A stretch of 64,000 nt of DNA from Adineta ricciae (Eukaryota; Rotifera; Eurotatoria; Adinetida; Adinetidae), in contig CAJNOJ010000292.1 in the NCBI GenBank assembly GCA_905250025.1, forward strand, positions 1 to 64,000. The letters run 5' to 3'. Shown here in pieces: positions 12,124 to 24,591 of this stretch. How positions within the stretch are numbered: the first letter of the stretch is position 1; every line of letters starts with the position of its first letter. The notes under the pieces were generated by a model. It was not told where the DNA came from. It did no database searches and was given only the letters and a program-made list of their open reading frames with translations. Made by a program: the position numbers and the translations under genes.

Positions 12124-13067
12124 TCATTGTTCGAAAAATGATAAAAATTCGAGAATTAATTCAAATTTGTCTCTTGACATGGTATTTTGAATAACTTCGG
12201 ACCCATATAACTTACTTTTGCTCCAGTAATAGTCCACTTTTGGGATTTGAAACAAAGCCATTTCGATGATAATTCCCACGAATTTTAACATTTCTTCATG
12301 AGTAATGAAATGGCGATAACAATCAATCGGATAGATTGTATTATCTTGCGAAGTTGGATTTACTTCGTCGACGATCCCATAGTCTTCTTGAAATTCACCA
12401 TCGGATTCTGAATCTATTTCATTCCATACTTGTGAATCTAATTCATTATCGGAAAATTCTTCTTCGGAGTTTGACAATTCGACTTGGGTTTTCATAAAAC
12501 CAGCGTCTAATGAACTTACATCACTGCGTGAATTTTCGCTGTTGTCCGTGTCGATTTCTTCAGATGACATTTGTTAAGTCAATGTATTGTGCGTTTGATA
12601 GTTTTCAAAAGTAAAATAGGAGAACACAATGTGTTTACATACTGAGAAATGCGAACTATATATAGGTAGAATAGTTATCCAGGTACAGAGAGACGAGTGG
12701 TATATGAAGTAAACTGTATTTGTTAGAAAAAGACGTCTCACCATAAAACATCTAAGTGAACTCAAAAAATGAATTTATCTAATACACATAAGAGAAAAGA
12801 ATATAAAGCGAAAAAAAATGAAATTTCATTTTTTTTGTCACACTTCTATCGCATAAAATACGCATGAAGAATAGTAAACTTCAATAATTATCCAATAAAA
12901 TGAAAACGCGAGTTCTTCATATATTCATGACAACAAGACAGAGAGAAACAGACGGTTATATACCTTCAAAAAAGCTAACAGGTGTATTTATAGGACATAA
13001 ATATACGTAAAAATCATTAAATTTACGCTATTTTCTGAAAAAAACTCAATCGCCTCGAAAGGGTTAA
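12124..13067 (-). mobile_element. piggyBac-type transposon remnant (5' part of transposase)
   Basis: The minus-strand frame 12570-12124 encodes an acidic N-terminal region (SSEEIDTDNSENSRSD) followed by the start of the piggyBac DDE_Tnp_1_7 domain: ITHEEMLKFVGIIIEMALF, then DYYWS and MSRDKFELILEFLSF. It stops after 148 residues, against roughly 550-600 in intact family members, so the catalytic Asp residues are missing. Upstream of the start, a CCCTTT-type end followed outward by TTAA is found at 13058-13067, the expected piggyBac terminus and target site. No matching left end is seen, so the element is 3'-truncated. Confidence 0.75.
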
Positions 13068-13151
13068 ATAAATCATTTTTTATCTATGTAAACTCTGTAC
13101 ATCGAGCATAATATAGTGTACATACATCATTACAACATAAATAGTCGTCTA

Positions 13152-14115
13152 ATGAAGTCTTTCATCGTATTATTACTTCTCTCTATCGATGTTTTATTGG
13201 CTCAGAATAAAGCTAATTCAACTGTTCGTATTAGTAATAGAGCGGTAGCACGTCCACGATCAATGTCTGGCGATTTTTGGACACCGGAGAGACTGAAAGC
13301 AGCCAAAAACCTATTGTTGTCCCACCCAATAATCGCTCCGGCACAAGTCGTTCTAAAGTGATATAAATTGATCCACAATTCACAATTCCAGATCTTCCTT
13401 CTAGTGTTACCAGTCCATTAGCAAGAGCCCTGAACAGTCGTGGACGTCATGTAGCTACCACTGGACGAGCGTTTTTGGTCCTGTGGTATCAATTCACCCT
13501 GCTCTTGTTCTGCAAGTGTCATACCATCTACTAGTGGTGATTTAATTGTAACAACAGGTCATTGTTTGTACGAGACTAGTACATCACGATCGTTCACTGA
13601 TTGCAATTGGATATTTGTACCAGGTTATGAAAATGGTACTGCTCCTTATAGCCGATGGCCTGCTCGACTAGCAGGTACTTTAAGTTTTTGGACTCAATCA
13701 AATCCCGATTTTAATTATGTCGTCGCATTTGTTGCTCTATCATAAGTAGACGGAAAACACATAACACAAGTGACGGGAAGTCAATCAATGTTTCAATTGC
13801 CCTCGAAATCAACCAGCATATGCTTTTGGAAATCCAGTTAATCTTGATAATGGAAAGGTTCTTCAATCATGTTCAGGAACACCAGGTGCTTCGAAATATA
13901 CAGGCAATAATTATGTTGGACAAGGATTATCTAATTGTTACATGACAGGTGGTTGTTCAGGTGGCCCTTGGTTACAACAATTTGATGAATCGACTGGAGT
14001 TGGAGTGACTTATTCAGTGAATAGCTTTACTTATTCATCAGTATCGAACACAATAAATGGACCTGTCTTTGACACAAATGTTTATAACCTTTGGAACTAC
14101 ACAACTGCTCCTTAA
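13152..14115 (+). pseudogene. Decayed secreted trypsin-like/glutamyl-endopeptidase-like serine protease
   Basis: The start at 13152 gives a signal peptide (MKSFIVLLLLSIDVLLAQ). Downstream, in shifting frames, are the catalytic His motif (LIVTTGHCLYE, near 13545) and the catalytic Ser motif (CYMTGGCSGGPW, near 13935-13975), ending at a TAA near 14113. The expected catalytic Asp after FNY appears replaced by Val (FNYVVAFVAL, near 13712). At least five stops or frameshifts lie between 13300 and 13800. This is the decayed remnant of a chymotrypsin-fold secreted protease whose GGCSGGPW motif resembles bacterial and fungal enzymes more than animal trypsins, so horizontal origin is possible. Confidence 0.75.
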
Positions 14116-14443
14116 AAATTAAACCAATCATTTCAGAAATAATCCCGAATAACATTTATTCTTATATCGATCTCTTCCTAAAAATATTTTAATCAAAAAT
14201 CTTACATTTTCATCTTTGATCTATAATAAGCACTTTGAAATAAACCATATCTCATATCCTCCAAAACTTCATTTTAATAAAAACAAAATCAGAAAAGTTA
14301 AAGAAATAACCTCGTTTATATTTGTATCGTCAGTAAAAGATAGTTGATAACGACTAAAAGAAATATATGAAAACAATATAAAACAAAAAAGAGTGAAGTT
14401 GAACTGTCCATGAATAGTATTTTTGTAATTAATTCAAACGTTA

Positions 14444-14887
14444 TCAAGATGTAAGTACTAATTTAATTTGTACATCTTTATTTGTTTTAATGATTAGTCT
14501 TTCATTGTACATTTCCATTTTTTTAATATTTCGCAAGATATTAATAATGTCATCTTCTTTCTGCATTAATTGCTTATGCGAAATGTGTGCTAGTGTTCTA
14601 TAGCAATCCGAGTTTGCCAATTCATGACCAAAAAAATTAAATTGTGCATCACACCAAATACTGCTATATATTTTTGTTCTGAGACGAAGATCATTGAATA
14701 TCTTTATATAAAGAATGCCAATGATGGTACCATTAAGTGCAGGATATTGTGGAGAGTCAATAATCGTCCAATTTCCAAAAGAAGGCATTGATAGTATTAA
14801 TGAAATATTACTGATTTGAAGAAACCATAGTAATAATAAAAATGGAACGAAACAGAAGATCCCAATTTTCGTTTTTTTCCCCGTCAT
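14444..14887 (-). CDS. Hypothetical single-pass membrane protein
   Basis: A 147-codon frame with a short basic N terminus (MTGKKTK) followed by one strong hydrophobic segment at about residues 8-33 (IGIFCFVPFLLLLWFLQI), then a polar region with two Cys. This is the layout of a signal-anchored or secreted protein. I do not recognise a family. No intron signals were needed. It could be a chance frame, although the membrane segment at the correct end makes it plausible. Confidence 0.35.
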   Translation of the reverse strand: MTGKKTKIGIFCFVPFLLLLWFLQISNISLILSMPSFGNWTIIDSPQYPALNGTIIGILYIKIFNDLRLRTKIYSSIWCDAQFNFFGHELANSDCYRTLAHISHKQLMQKEDDIINILRNIKKMEMYNERLIIKTNKDVQIKLVLTS

Positions 14888-14899
14888 GTAATTTCTATG

Positions 14900-17270
14900 A
14901 CGATATGTACGAAAGGGAAGTAAAATGACACAGAATGTTGTTTACTCAATAATGAACGAATAGTATATTATGAGACGAAAAAAAGATTAGAAATACCAAT
15001 TATTGACAACTGAAAATTTGCAGCGGCATCTAAAATTTACTACAAAAGCTTGCGAAAAAAATAGTACAGAAATATCATTAAAAAATTCTGTATTAGAACT
15101 GTATATTTTGCTTTTGATTAAAACTACAGTTGTACTATAGCGATATCGTTACAATCAATGTCTTTTTTGATAACATGATATTTCATAGAAAAAAATACGA
15201 CTCGTCTCAGAAAGCATGAAAACAATTGTGTTAAATCCGTGGTGTTACTCATGTTATACATGCTTAAACACGATATCGTGTTTAAGATATTAAAAGAGAT
15301 GTAAAACATATATTGGTTTATCATTTAATTTGAATTTCATTTATGATAAATCAATTGTTGTTTAGATTTAACAATTCTTTGAATGAAATCTCATTTTTGC
15401 TTATTGTCGACAAAACCATCAACAAATAATTTTTCACGTAAGATATTTTAGTTGACTTTAACAAAGTATTATTATAGATCGTTCAAATGATATTGTGACT
15501 TCGATAATAGGATGAACATGTGAGGAGGTGAAGAATCTCAAATTATTACCAGTTTTCACCAAGAACCTCTTGTGAAAATTTTGCACTACGCTAGAAATAA
15601 ACGACTAAGATCCTGTTCAAATCAAAGTCATGCTAGTATCTTCTAAGCGCGAGATTCACTTCTCTATATAAATTGCAAATTTCCTTTGTCAAGCGAATAG
15701 ATGAACGATGCCGATGAATATGTATTATGGAATTTTGCCATAAAATGTGTTCGATTAGCGCAGATTATGTGCAACGGGTGATTAGTTTGATCCACCTGTG
15801 TACCTATCAATATGTTATTTGTTGTATGTCTAGAGTAGTATTTTTGTCGAAATAATTGAACATAAATATCTGAACCGATTTGAATCAGAATGTTAATTGA
15901 ATTAGTTTGAAGGAAATAACGGTAGTTACATAATTAAAATGTGTTGAGATGAGAAAGACTGCAAGTTGATAATTCATGTTGGAACGTAAGATGAAATTGC
16001 AAAATGTGTGGCGTGTGCGAGTTTGTTGACGAACAGCAGTCGAATATGTTGAAAAAATTACTTCAAAGGGGCGAAGTCGAAAAAACTCGTGATGCATAGC
16101 TGAATTAGTGCCTCTCATTTAAGTTATTTAAGAATGGATACATATGTAATCAGATCGTGTAGAATCTGCATAACTAGACGATCACATGAAGATATAATTA
16201 TATACCTTCGGCGTAGAGTCACAAGCAATAAATAGAACGACAAAAAGAATTTGAACAATCAAGTTTTTTGTCCAATGTTTTCGATTTACAAAAGTTTAAA
16301 CTTTTAAAAGTGTTTCGAAGCGTGTTNCTTTGATGAAATTTAGACGAAACTAACAGCGATTTATTTTTCTCGCGTAAGATTCGGCAGAATTCATGACGAA
16401 CTGTTGCTGGCTTTGTATATTAGTCAGAGGATTGACAAATATACACTAAACTATGACGAGTTCTGTATGCCTCTGATTAGTTCAGTATAACCTTTGGAAA
16501 ATCATTATCTACTCCGTCGAATGAATGAAGGCTTGGCAGTATTTGTACCAAACTATCCCCACTTGCGTACAGCGGCTCAAGGTTTCCCATAATCTACTCG
16601 TATACACAAATATATTTTTGTACTGGTCAGTAGTTACGTATAAGTTCCGCAAAACAATTCATGATCTCATAATTATTGTTCCTGTTCGGCGAATCCTCTA
16701 CCAAACCATTGATATCTGCCGTGGATTCAGTTAGAAAAAGGAGAAGACTCATTGAAAGACATAGCCCTTTACGCCAGCCGACGTCCAGTTTTCAATAGAC
16801 CGTCCGGTGAGACCCTATAAATACCCATGCATTTACCATTTTCTATTTATTTCTAGTATTTCTCACTGGTCGTCACTATATCGATGCAAATCTATGGACG
16901 GAAAGTTCTCAATAGTCTGGTATTCAACTAGGTAAGTGATAATATATAATAAACCATATTCTGTCGTCTTTCTCGTTTAGAGTCGATCGCAATGGATCTA
17001 CTGGACTGGCTAGAACCTACTCTCAGGTTCGTGTCACGATGAAAGGGTGGGTGAAGGTGTGTGGACGTTCGAAATGGGTGAACTACGTTTCGTACGACTC
17101 ATTCCGAACACCCGCACCCTCACACACCCTCACCCTCAAGATTCTGTAGTGACTGAATACGGGGCCTGTAGGAGGATAACTATAAAGCAGTCTGTGACTA
17201 ACCCAAGAGAACAACTAATGCAACGAAGGTTTCGCAGCTGTGGATTTTTACGAAACGTTTTTTAATATAG
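14900..17270. other. Intergenic; no recognisable gene; one single-N assembly join
   Basis: Short frames only. A single N at 16327 marks an assembly join; unlike the other single-N joins, no direct repeat flanking it is obvious. At 17040-17145 G-rich (GGGTGGGTGAAGGTGTGTGG) and C-rich (CACCCTCACACACCCTCACC) tracts face each other as an imperfect inverted repeat. Confidence 0.4.
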
Positions 17271-17488
17271 TTACAGATGGTTCCGCACGGTACCTATGAT
17301 ACAGAACCTTCTGTCTTTTGAAGAAAAAAAGTTTCGTACTAAACCTTTGCTGCGGAACCTTTGTTCTCAGTTTTTCCTGTAAGGTTCTGTTCGGAACCTT
17401 CATTTTACTTAACCAAAAAAGGATCGTCCCGTGTATCGGTGGGAAGATCCTTTTTTGGTTTGGTAAAACTCCTTTTTTTTAAACAGTG

Positions 17489-17645
17489 TGCGGGTGTGGG
17501 TATCAGATGTATCAAAGGCTTATATCTACATCCATCACACATCGTTAGCTACTTTTACTATATTTGAAGAATGTTAGTAGGGTGCGTGAGAAGAGCATTG
17601 CTAAAGGTTATAGGGTGAATGATTAACCATATTACATTCTTATAT
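17489..17645 (+). repeat. Dispersed 157-bp repeat, copy 1
   Basis: The block starting TGCGGGTGTGGGTATCAGAT and ending CATTCTTATATA recurs at 42467-42624 in the same orientation with only a few differences by eye. It has no coding capacity. Ends are sharp but no terminal inverted repeats or target duplications are evident, so the element class is unknown. Confidence 0.85.
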
Positions 17646-17899
17646 ACACTCTAAAAAAAATTGGTGTTTTACTGAACCCGAAAGGTTTTCCATGCGTTTA
17701 CCAAACGTTTTTAAGTTTGGAAAACTGTGGAAAGTTTTGTGCTCGCTCTACTAAACTATATTAAGTTCAGCTAAATCGAGAAGGTTCCGCAGATAGCACG
17801 AAAGCCATCTGAAAGCTTTGTAAACAGAACACGAAACCAGCGATAGTTCTTTGGGACGGTGACGGAACCATCAGCGGTTCTGTAGATTGATTATAAGCT

Positions 17900-19060
17900 T
17901 AGAGTATTTTCTACGAAACTATCCCCAGTTTCGTGGGTCTCCTAATGGCTCAGATTAGTTCTCACGATACCATGGCTGGCTCGGAGGTTCTTAAAAAGTT
18001 TAGAAGGCTTTGAACTAAACCACACAGAGTTTCGTAAAAACACTCAAGGTTCAGCGTGGCGTACACAGAACGAATGTCATGTTTTGAAATCCTTGAAAGC
18101 TTCGTAAAAAATCACCGAAACTCTTCGAAGTTTCGCATATCCACTAAAAGTTCAGTAGAATCGATGCCGATCAGCTCTGTGTTTGGTAGAACCAACACGA
18201 ATCTTTGAGAGCATCGAAAACTTCTGAAAAGTTTAGGGGATTTATCACTGAACTAGTTGTGGTTCCGAATCTCCCGTGCTACACCAATGAAAACTTATTT
18301 ATGTTCCTATTGGTTCCGAAGACTTCTTGCCAAACTTCTTAACATCTCATCACCAATAGAAAGGTTCGGTTTCTCAATACGGAACTAATCATAGCACCGC
18401 ACAGAATCATAGAAGTATTGTAAAAATTTTACCGAAATGATCATAGCTGTGTTCACAACATAGTTCTCGCTACTAAACTACCGAACGATATAGAATGCTT
18501 TTCGTTTCAAAAAAAGTGTTGTATTTGTGACACGAAACCTTTCAGGACTCGATGTCTATCGCAATGGTTTCGTTTTCGTCGTTCAGACCGCTATTTGGTT
18601 TCGTACGGTTCTTAATGGTTTGGTATAGCTCTCACGAAACTATTTCTAGTCTCCCACAGTTCCTCAAGGTTTTACAGAATTATTACCAAACTCTGCAAGG
18701 TTGTGTGTATCCACTCGACGTTTGGTGGAAACGATGCCAAACTGTCGATGGTTGTGTAGATCCACCCAAGGTTCGATGAAAACAATACCAAACTATCGAT
18801 GGTTGCGTAGATCCACCCAAGGTTCGATGAAAACAACACCAAACTATCGATGGTTGTGTAGATCCACCCAATGTTCGATGAAAACAATACCAAACTATCG
18901 ATGGTTACGTAGACATACCTTAGGTTTGGAAGAAAGAATGCCCAACCGTCAGCGGTTATGTACACTCACCCAAAGTTTGGTAACGATATTGCCAAACTAT
19001 CAATGATTACATGTAGTCGCTCAAGGTTTGGTAAAACTATTGCAAAACTAGGAATAGTTT
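17900..19060. repeat. 51-bp satellite, homogeneous core with degenerate flanks
   Basis: Near-identical units start at 18739, 18790, 18841 and 18892, exactly 51 bp apart, each with the core AAACTATCGATGGTTG and CCACCCAAGGTTCGATG. Diverged units with the same spacing can be followed leftward: the CGAAACT motif at 17914 and CGATACC at 17965, and GTTTCGT at 17928 and 18029. Because 51 is a multiple of three, open frames appear on both strands through the core; these are repeat artefacts, not genes. Similar but poorly aligned GGTTC/GAACC-rich sequence extends left to about 17270. Confidence 0.8.
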
Positions 19061-20163
19061 TCTGTGGTGATTCAAGTATCGATAGAATTTCCTCACGATT
19101 ATGTATCATGTTGTTCAGTTATAAGCAAGTTTGTGTAAGTGCTATGACACAATGAAGGATTTTGTCGGTGTTGTCAAATTTCACTGTATTTTGTAGCAAG
19201 CGATGGTACAATGTAATTGATTGATTCAAAGAATAGAGGGAAGTAAGTATGATTGCAAGCATTTCTACCCTTGGGTTTCGATTTCCGAAATGAAATCGAC
19301 AAATACTGGGTCAAATGTATGGCATAAATGATTTTCGCTCAAAACTAGAATTCAAGGTTGAAGTTTTGAATCGTCTGTTGACAATAACGGTGTCAGTCTT
19401 GTGTTCGTTTATTTTGAAATATCTTATTAGAAGAGTATAAATTAAACATATGAATATTTCTTTTTGTTGTTCGAATATAATCGCTGTGGCATGAGCAGAT
19501 TAGTTGATGAAAGATGCCTTTTGTACATCACGGTAATGGTTTCTGCTATTTGCAGAAATTTTGAAAGATAAAAAATGAGTTTAATAGTGTATAGAACACG
19601 TAGCTATATGTATGAGTTCACTAACAATTGATTTCAGAATTGACCGCTTAGTTATTTTCAAAGTTTCAGGTTATATTGATTTACGAGTAAAAGTAATCAA
19701 TTCTTATTCTGTAAACTTCTCCTAAAATAGTTTATCGATCCATAAGATGTCGTTAGTGTATTCATCAAAAGTGTCTATTGAATACGTAAGTAATCGAATA
19801 TTTATAAATCCAATCGAATACGCAATATTAATTCTTTTTCTTTGTTTACACATTACGCTGGATAAAGATTTTATTGTTTACAGAACGGAAACGAACGAGA
19901 ATGCGTGCAAGAAAGCTAACTAGTTGTTCTATATGATACACAGTATAAGCATCCAAAAAAGATTCATTGCTTATAAACTTAATCAGTCTCGAATACGACA
20001 TTATGTCTTTGATTGTTTTAGTCAAATTAGACCCAATTATTGATATTTGATCCTCATTCCGTCGATTTACTCGAATTGAAATCCTTTTAATTGAGAAAGA
20101 ACGGAAATGCCAAGCTTTCAAAAAAAGAGAATGATTTTAACTGTAGATGAAACTGTTTTTTAG

Positions 20164-21370
20164 ATATTCTGTTCAAGTTTACGAAAATCGTCGCCTTCTT
20201 GTTCTTTGTGTTGATCAAATCTTGTACGTAAGAATTTGAAGCTTGAAGAAGAAACAAGCTCTCCATGTTTAAGGATATTTCCTTGAATTATAAATTAAAC
20301 TAACAATCTATTTTTTCTAGGTCGATTTGCTCCATATAACTCACGTTATTTCTATCGATAGATCGTTGGCTGTGCAACTGTTTCTTTATTTTGGTAAGAA
20401 ATCGTTTCTTTGAGTGAAAGATGAAAGAAATATCATGTTACAATGCGGGATGATGATTTAAATCGAAGATCCAATCATGATATTTTAGACTAGCTGTTTC
20501 GGATCAGATCAGACATAAGTTTTACTGATTGCTCATTTTCTTGCTATTTACTACAACTGGTTAGATTTGTTTTGAGAAAAGAATGAAGATGTTTGTTTAT
20601 TGGGAACAGATAATTATTTGAATTGAAAACTCAACATTCATTTGCTTTAGATCATTATCAAGTTCACATCCGCCGTTGTATTTCATTGGTGGATTCGTAT
20701 TTGATCATTCGATTGAGATTGTAAGTGGAAATTTTTCATCAAAAAGAAAACTGTGACATACTTATATTAGATCATTTTTGTCTTGGAACTGATCGACGAA
20801 CATTTTGCTAAATCATTTATACGTGGGTTATTGCTTTTCATAACATTTTTTTGTCATTGGTAAATTCGGTAAGTCGACATTCTTTACAAAAAATTTATTG
20901 ACTACCTCTTTGAAACCATTACTTCGATTGACATTTACAGGAACTATCTCTCTAAATCGATTCATCTTTTATTGCTGTTTTTGTCAGCTACTCTTATCGC
21001 CTTTGATCAATTTGGTAAGTGGAAATGATTTAAATCAATCAGCAAGAGAAAATATTCATTTCTCTTGGGATAATCAATGATTTTAATTGTGAATTTATTA
21101 TTTATGGTTTTAGGTCAACCTATTCAATACTACGTAGAGCTCTTTTCTCAATAGTTTTTTCTCGCTAATCAAATCCGGTAAGTAAATACTTATTTAATTA
21201 GAAAGAAAAAGACGCATTTGATTCACTGAACGAATTTATTTAATTGAAATGCTAAATATTATGAATATTTTAGAAGTGATTCTTTGTAATGGACAATTTC
21301 TCAACTGCTCGTGTTATTTCTTGGCTTCGAACATTCACTACCGATCTAACAATTATTAATTATTTTCAAG
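20164..21370 (+). other. String of seven exon-like blocks bounded by splice signals
   Basis: Blocks of 64-98 bp at 20164-20227, 20321-20393, 20651-20720, 20771-20868, 20941-21014, 21114-21177 and 21274-21370 are each preceded by a T-rich stretch ending in AG. Each is followed by GTAAG or GTAAA. The implied introns (50-257 bp) are typical of this genome. The blocks do not keep a common open frame, so they are more likely untranslated leader exons of the gene at 21766, a non-coding RNA, or a decayed gene than a protein gene. Chance AG/GTAAG spacing in AT-rich DNA cannot be excluded. Confidence 0.35.
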
Positions 21371-21765
21371 GTAAAGTGAGCTTGGTTTCATTTGTTAGTT
21401 TTGAAGCTAGTGTTGATTGCAACGTGCTTCTCATCAAGTGGTTGAAGGTTTAGTACCAGTAGTGACATAGAACAACTACTACGTGTTTTGCATATAATCA
21501 AAATGAAAAAACGACTTTCTTTTTTATTCGAAAAGTAATTTGGCGATAGTCAGATTTGAATAGATCTATTATGAATATAAAAAGAAACTGTTTTAGTCAT
21601 AGACAACGGTTAAGAAATATTCATATATAAGTGTGAAACGCTACGTTTTTTAGTTATTTGTCAGAAGAGAATGCGACATTCTATCCCAACCTTTTTAGTT
21701 AAATAATTTGGTTCGACCAAATTCGTTCACGCCATTACAGTGCTTGAAATTTCTCAATTATCGAA

Positions 21766-24461
21766 ATGTCGCAATTACATCATTATTTTTTCTGTCCATG
21801 CTGTACCGTCCCAAACGTTTTTCATCATTATCCCGCATTATTTGCTCATATTCGCGATGAACATCGTGATGAACCATTCTTCAGTATTCGATGCGAGCTG
21901 AGTGTATCGTGTGGTTCGCGTTATTCATCTTTTGAGAGCTATCGATGTCATATTTACCGTTCCCATCGCACTCTTATTGAATCTTTTGATAACAGCGAAG
22001 TTTTTGGTCATATTGATGACCTTTTTTCTGGTTTGATTTTCAATGATGAACTACAAGGTGCTGATCATCCTGAGTCGTGCATTTATCCAGATGAAGAACC
22101 CGATGAAACAGATTGTTTATTTTCTAATTTTGATTTTACTTCCGTTTCATCCAATGATCACGAAAACGATACTGATCAGCTTGTACGATTTTATACTTTT
22201 TTTTTACTTCAACTGAGAGAACAGCACCTTCTTCCACAAAAGGTTGTGCAAATCATTTCGTCTAATATTTGCAAATTACTTGATATGATTATAAAAGTCA
22301 TGAAGGCAAAATCAGCATCATTTACTTCCATTACTGATTGCGAATCTATAGTCGATCATATCACCTCGATGATCAACTCAATCAGTAAAAACGAATATCA
22401 ATTCGTCAAACAATGCAAAAAATATTTCGACTACCAGGCTCCCACTGAAATTATTTTAGATTCAAATGATAGATTCGCTTATTATGTGCCATTACAGCAG
22501 AGTTTCTCTCACACACTTCAAAATGGCCAACTGTTACAGACGATTATTGACAATATTCAATGTTTAGAAAGTCGGGTCGCTCAAGATAAAGATCTACTTC
22601 TATCCAATCGACAATCTCATTTTATACGAACAAAACTTCAACGACAGACAAATCCAAACACCTTGTTATTGAAGTTGTATACAGATGGAATCTCTATTAC
22701 GAATCCAATAGGTCCCAGTAAAGACTGTCATAAATTGACATGTTTTTATTATCTACTGGATGATCTTCCTGAAGTTATTCGATCACAGGTCAATTCCATA
22801 GGATTACATTGTATTTGCTATACAAAACATTTGAATACTGATAAAGGTAGAGAAATCTTGATGAATGTTCTTGTCGAAGACCTGAATAGACTTCAAAAGG
22901 ATGGTGTTACTATTCCTTGTCTCTCAAGTAGAATTTATTTCGCTTTTTCGTTTATTTGTGGGGACAACTTGGCATCAAATGAAATCGGTGGTTTTCAAAA
23001 AACTTTCAGTTCAGGAAGTTTTTGCCGGCATTGTTTTATTACCTATGAACAAAAACATATTCCATTAAGTGACATATCTTTTCTACCTCGTACTCCTTCA
23101 AGGCATGATATGATTGTTAATCAAGTTGCAATGAATAATGATGATCGAATTATACAAGGAGTAAGAGGGCTCAGTTGGTTTAATGAACTAATTGGCTTTC
23201 ATGCAACCGAGTCACTGCCACCTGATCTTATGCATGATTTTCAAGAAGGTAGCATTACAGAAATGATAATTTTTCTTCGAGAGAAAGGCAGTTTTTTAAA
23301 TAAAAGAATATAGATCTTTTGAATGAGTTCTATTCAGTACTCATATGATTGTATCTACCTGAAATATTTTGTTATTTTTCATTATCATATGGGTCAGATA
23401 AAATAGTTAAAGCTTGTTTTTTCTATTGAGGCATTTGTCCAATGGTCATAGGTGTTTTACTAAAAGAAATTATTCAGCAACGCCTCTTGACCTATGCGGA
23501 AATTGAGGAACGAATATCATCTTTTACTTATGGGTTCTATGATACATCGAATAAACCTCCTTCTGTTAAAAAACAAAACATCAAATATTCGAATATTGCT
23601 GGTTCAGCATCGCAAAGGTTATGTTTGTTTCGTCTATTCCCATTAATATTTCATGAATACATAGATGACTTATCTTTATTTCCTGTTTTCACATTGTTAC
23701 GTGAAATTCTATCTTATGTCTATGCTAATCCTATTAGAAATTCATGGTTACCATATTTGGATGGGCTATGTAAGGAATTTTATTCGTTGATGATCGAACT
23801 TCTGCCTGACTACGTAACACCAAAATGTCATTTCATCACGGAATATGCAAGATCTATTGAAAAACACGGACTACCTATACTGAATTCTTGCATTCGTTTC
23901 GAATCTAAGCATCAATACTTTAAACAACTTGCTAATCGATCGTTCAACTTTCGAAATCCTTTACTCACTCTGATGAAACGTCCTCAATTTCGTCATTGCA
24001 TGCTGAATACAGCACAATTGTCTGCTTATTCTTGTTTAACCATGATTCGGTCATCCAAAACAATTGATTTTTCTAAGTTGTCCATTGGTGTGCAACGTTT
24101 ATTAGCTGATTATACTGAGGAAGTAGATTCAATATGCGAATGTACATCAATCGATTATCATCATGTTAATATAAGACCTAAATCTATCATGATTCATCGT
24201 TTAATGCATGTTGAAGAGATTCCTATCTTCTGTCAAGTCCATCATATTTTCAATATTGCAGGAAGATGTTTGTTTATCGGTGAACCATTAGACACAATTT
24301 CTTTCAACGAGAAGCTATGGTGTTATGAAGTTGAATATACAAACGAATTGATTGAGGTTGATGTCGAACATTGTTTTCAGATACATCCACACTGTTTAGA
24401 TATGTATTCTATTGAAGATACAAATTATATCAATTTATTAACTCGTTTAACTAAACATTAG
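21766..24461 (+). CDS. C2H2-finger protein with tnp2-like (transposase-related) core
   Basis: Two exons, 21766-23248 and 23431-24461, join in phase (the codon for G in HDFQEG|ICPMVIG is split), giving about 837 residues. The intron is GT...AG, 182 bp. N-terminal Cys/His pairs (FFCPCC, HIRDEH, CHIYRSH) look like C2H2 fingers. The middle has YTDGISITNPIG, HKLTCFYYLLDD, a CGDNLASNEIGGF block, FCRHC and LPPDLMHDFQEG, and the second exon has RFESKHQYFK. These recall multicopy animal proteins related to tnp2/Transposase_21 of CACTA-like elements; I place it there by motif memory. It has no stops and looks intact. The next gene starts within about 130 bp on the same strand. Function would be DNA binding or transposition; domestication is possible. 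Confidence 0.6.
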
Positions 24462-24591
24462 AAAAAGCGTTTTTGCTCTTTGTTTCCACCAAAAAAGAAT
24501 TGCTCTATTGTATCATCATAAGATGATAATTTCTTCAGCTATTTTGAAACTCTATGTTTGACAATAAACTGAAAAGTTGTTTTTTATTTAG

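Noticed and set aside
18688-18943. Satellite considered as a CRISPR-like array
   Set aside because: Units are contiguous 51-bp repeats without unique spacers, in animal-type DNA without cas genes.
18672-19006. Open frames on both strands with 17-residue repeats
   Set aside because: They arise from the 51-bp satellite, whose period is a multiple of three; no start context or family.
19846-20121. 91-codon minus-strand frame
   Set aside because: No recognisable motif, no supporting splice context or second copy.
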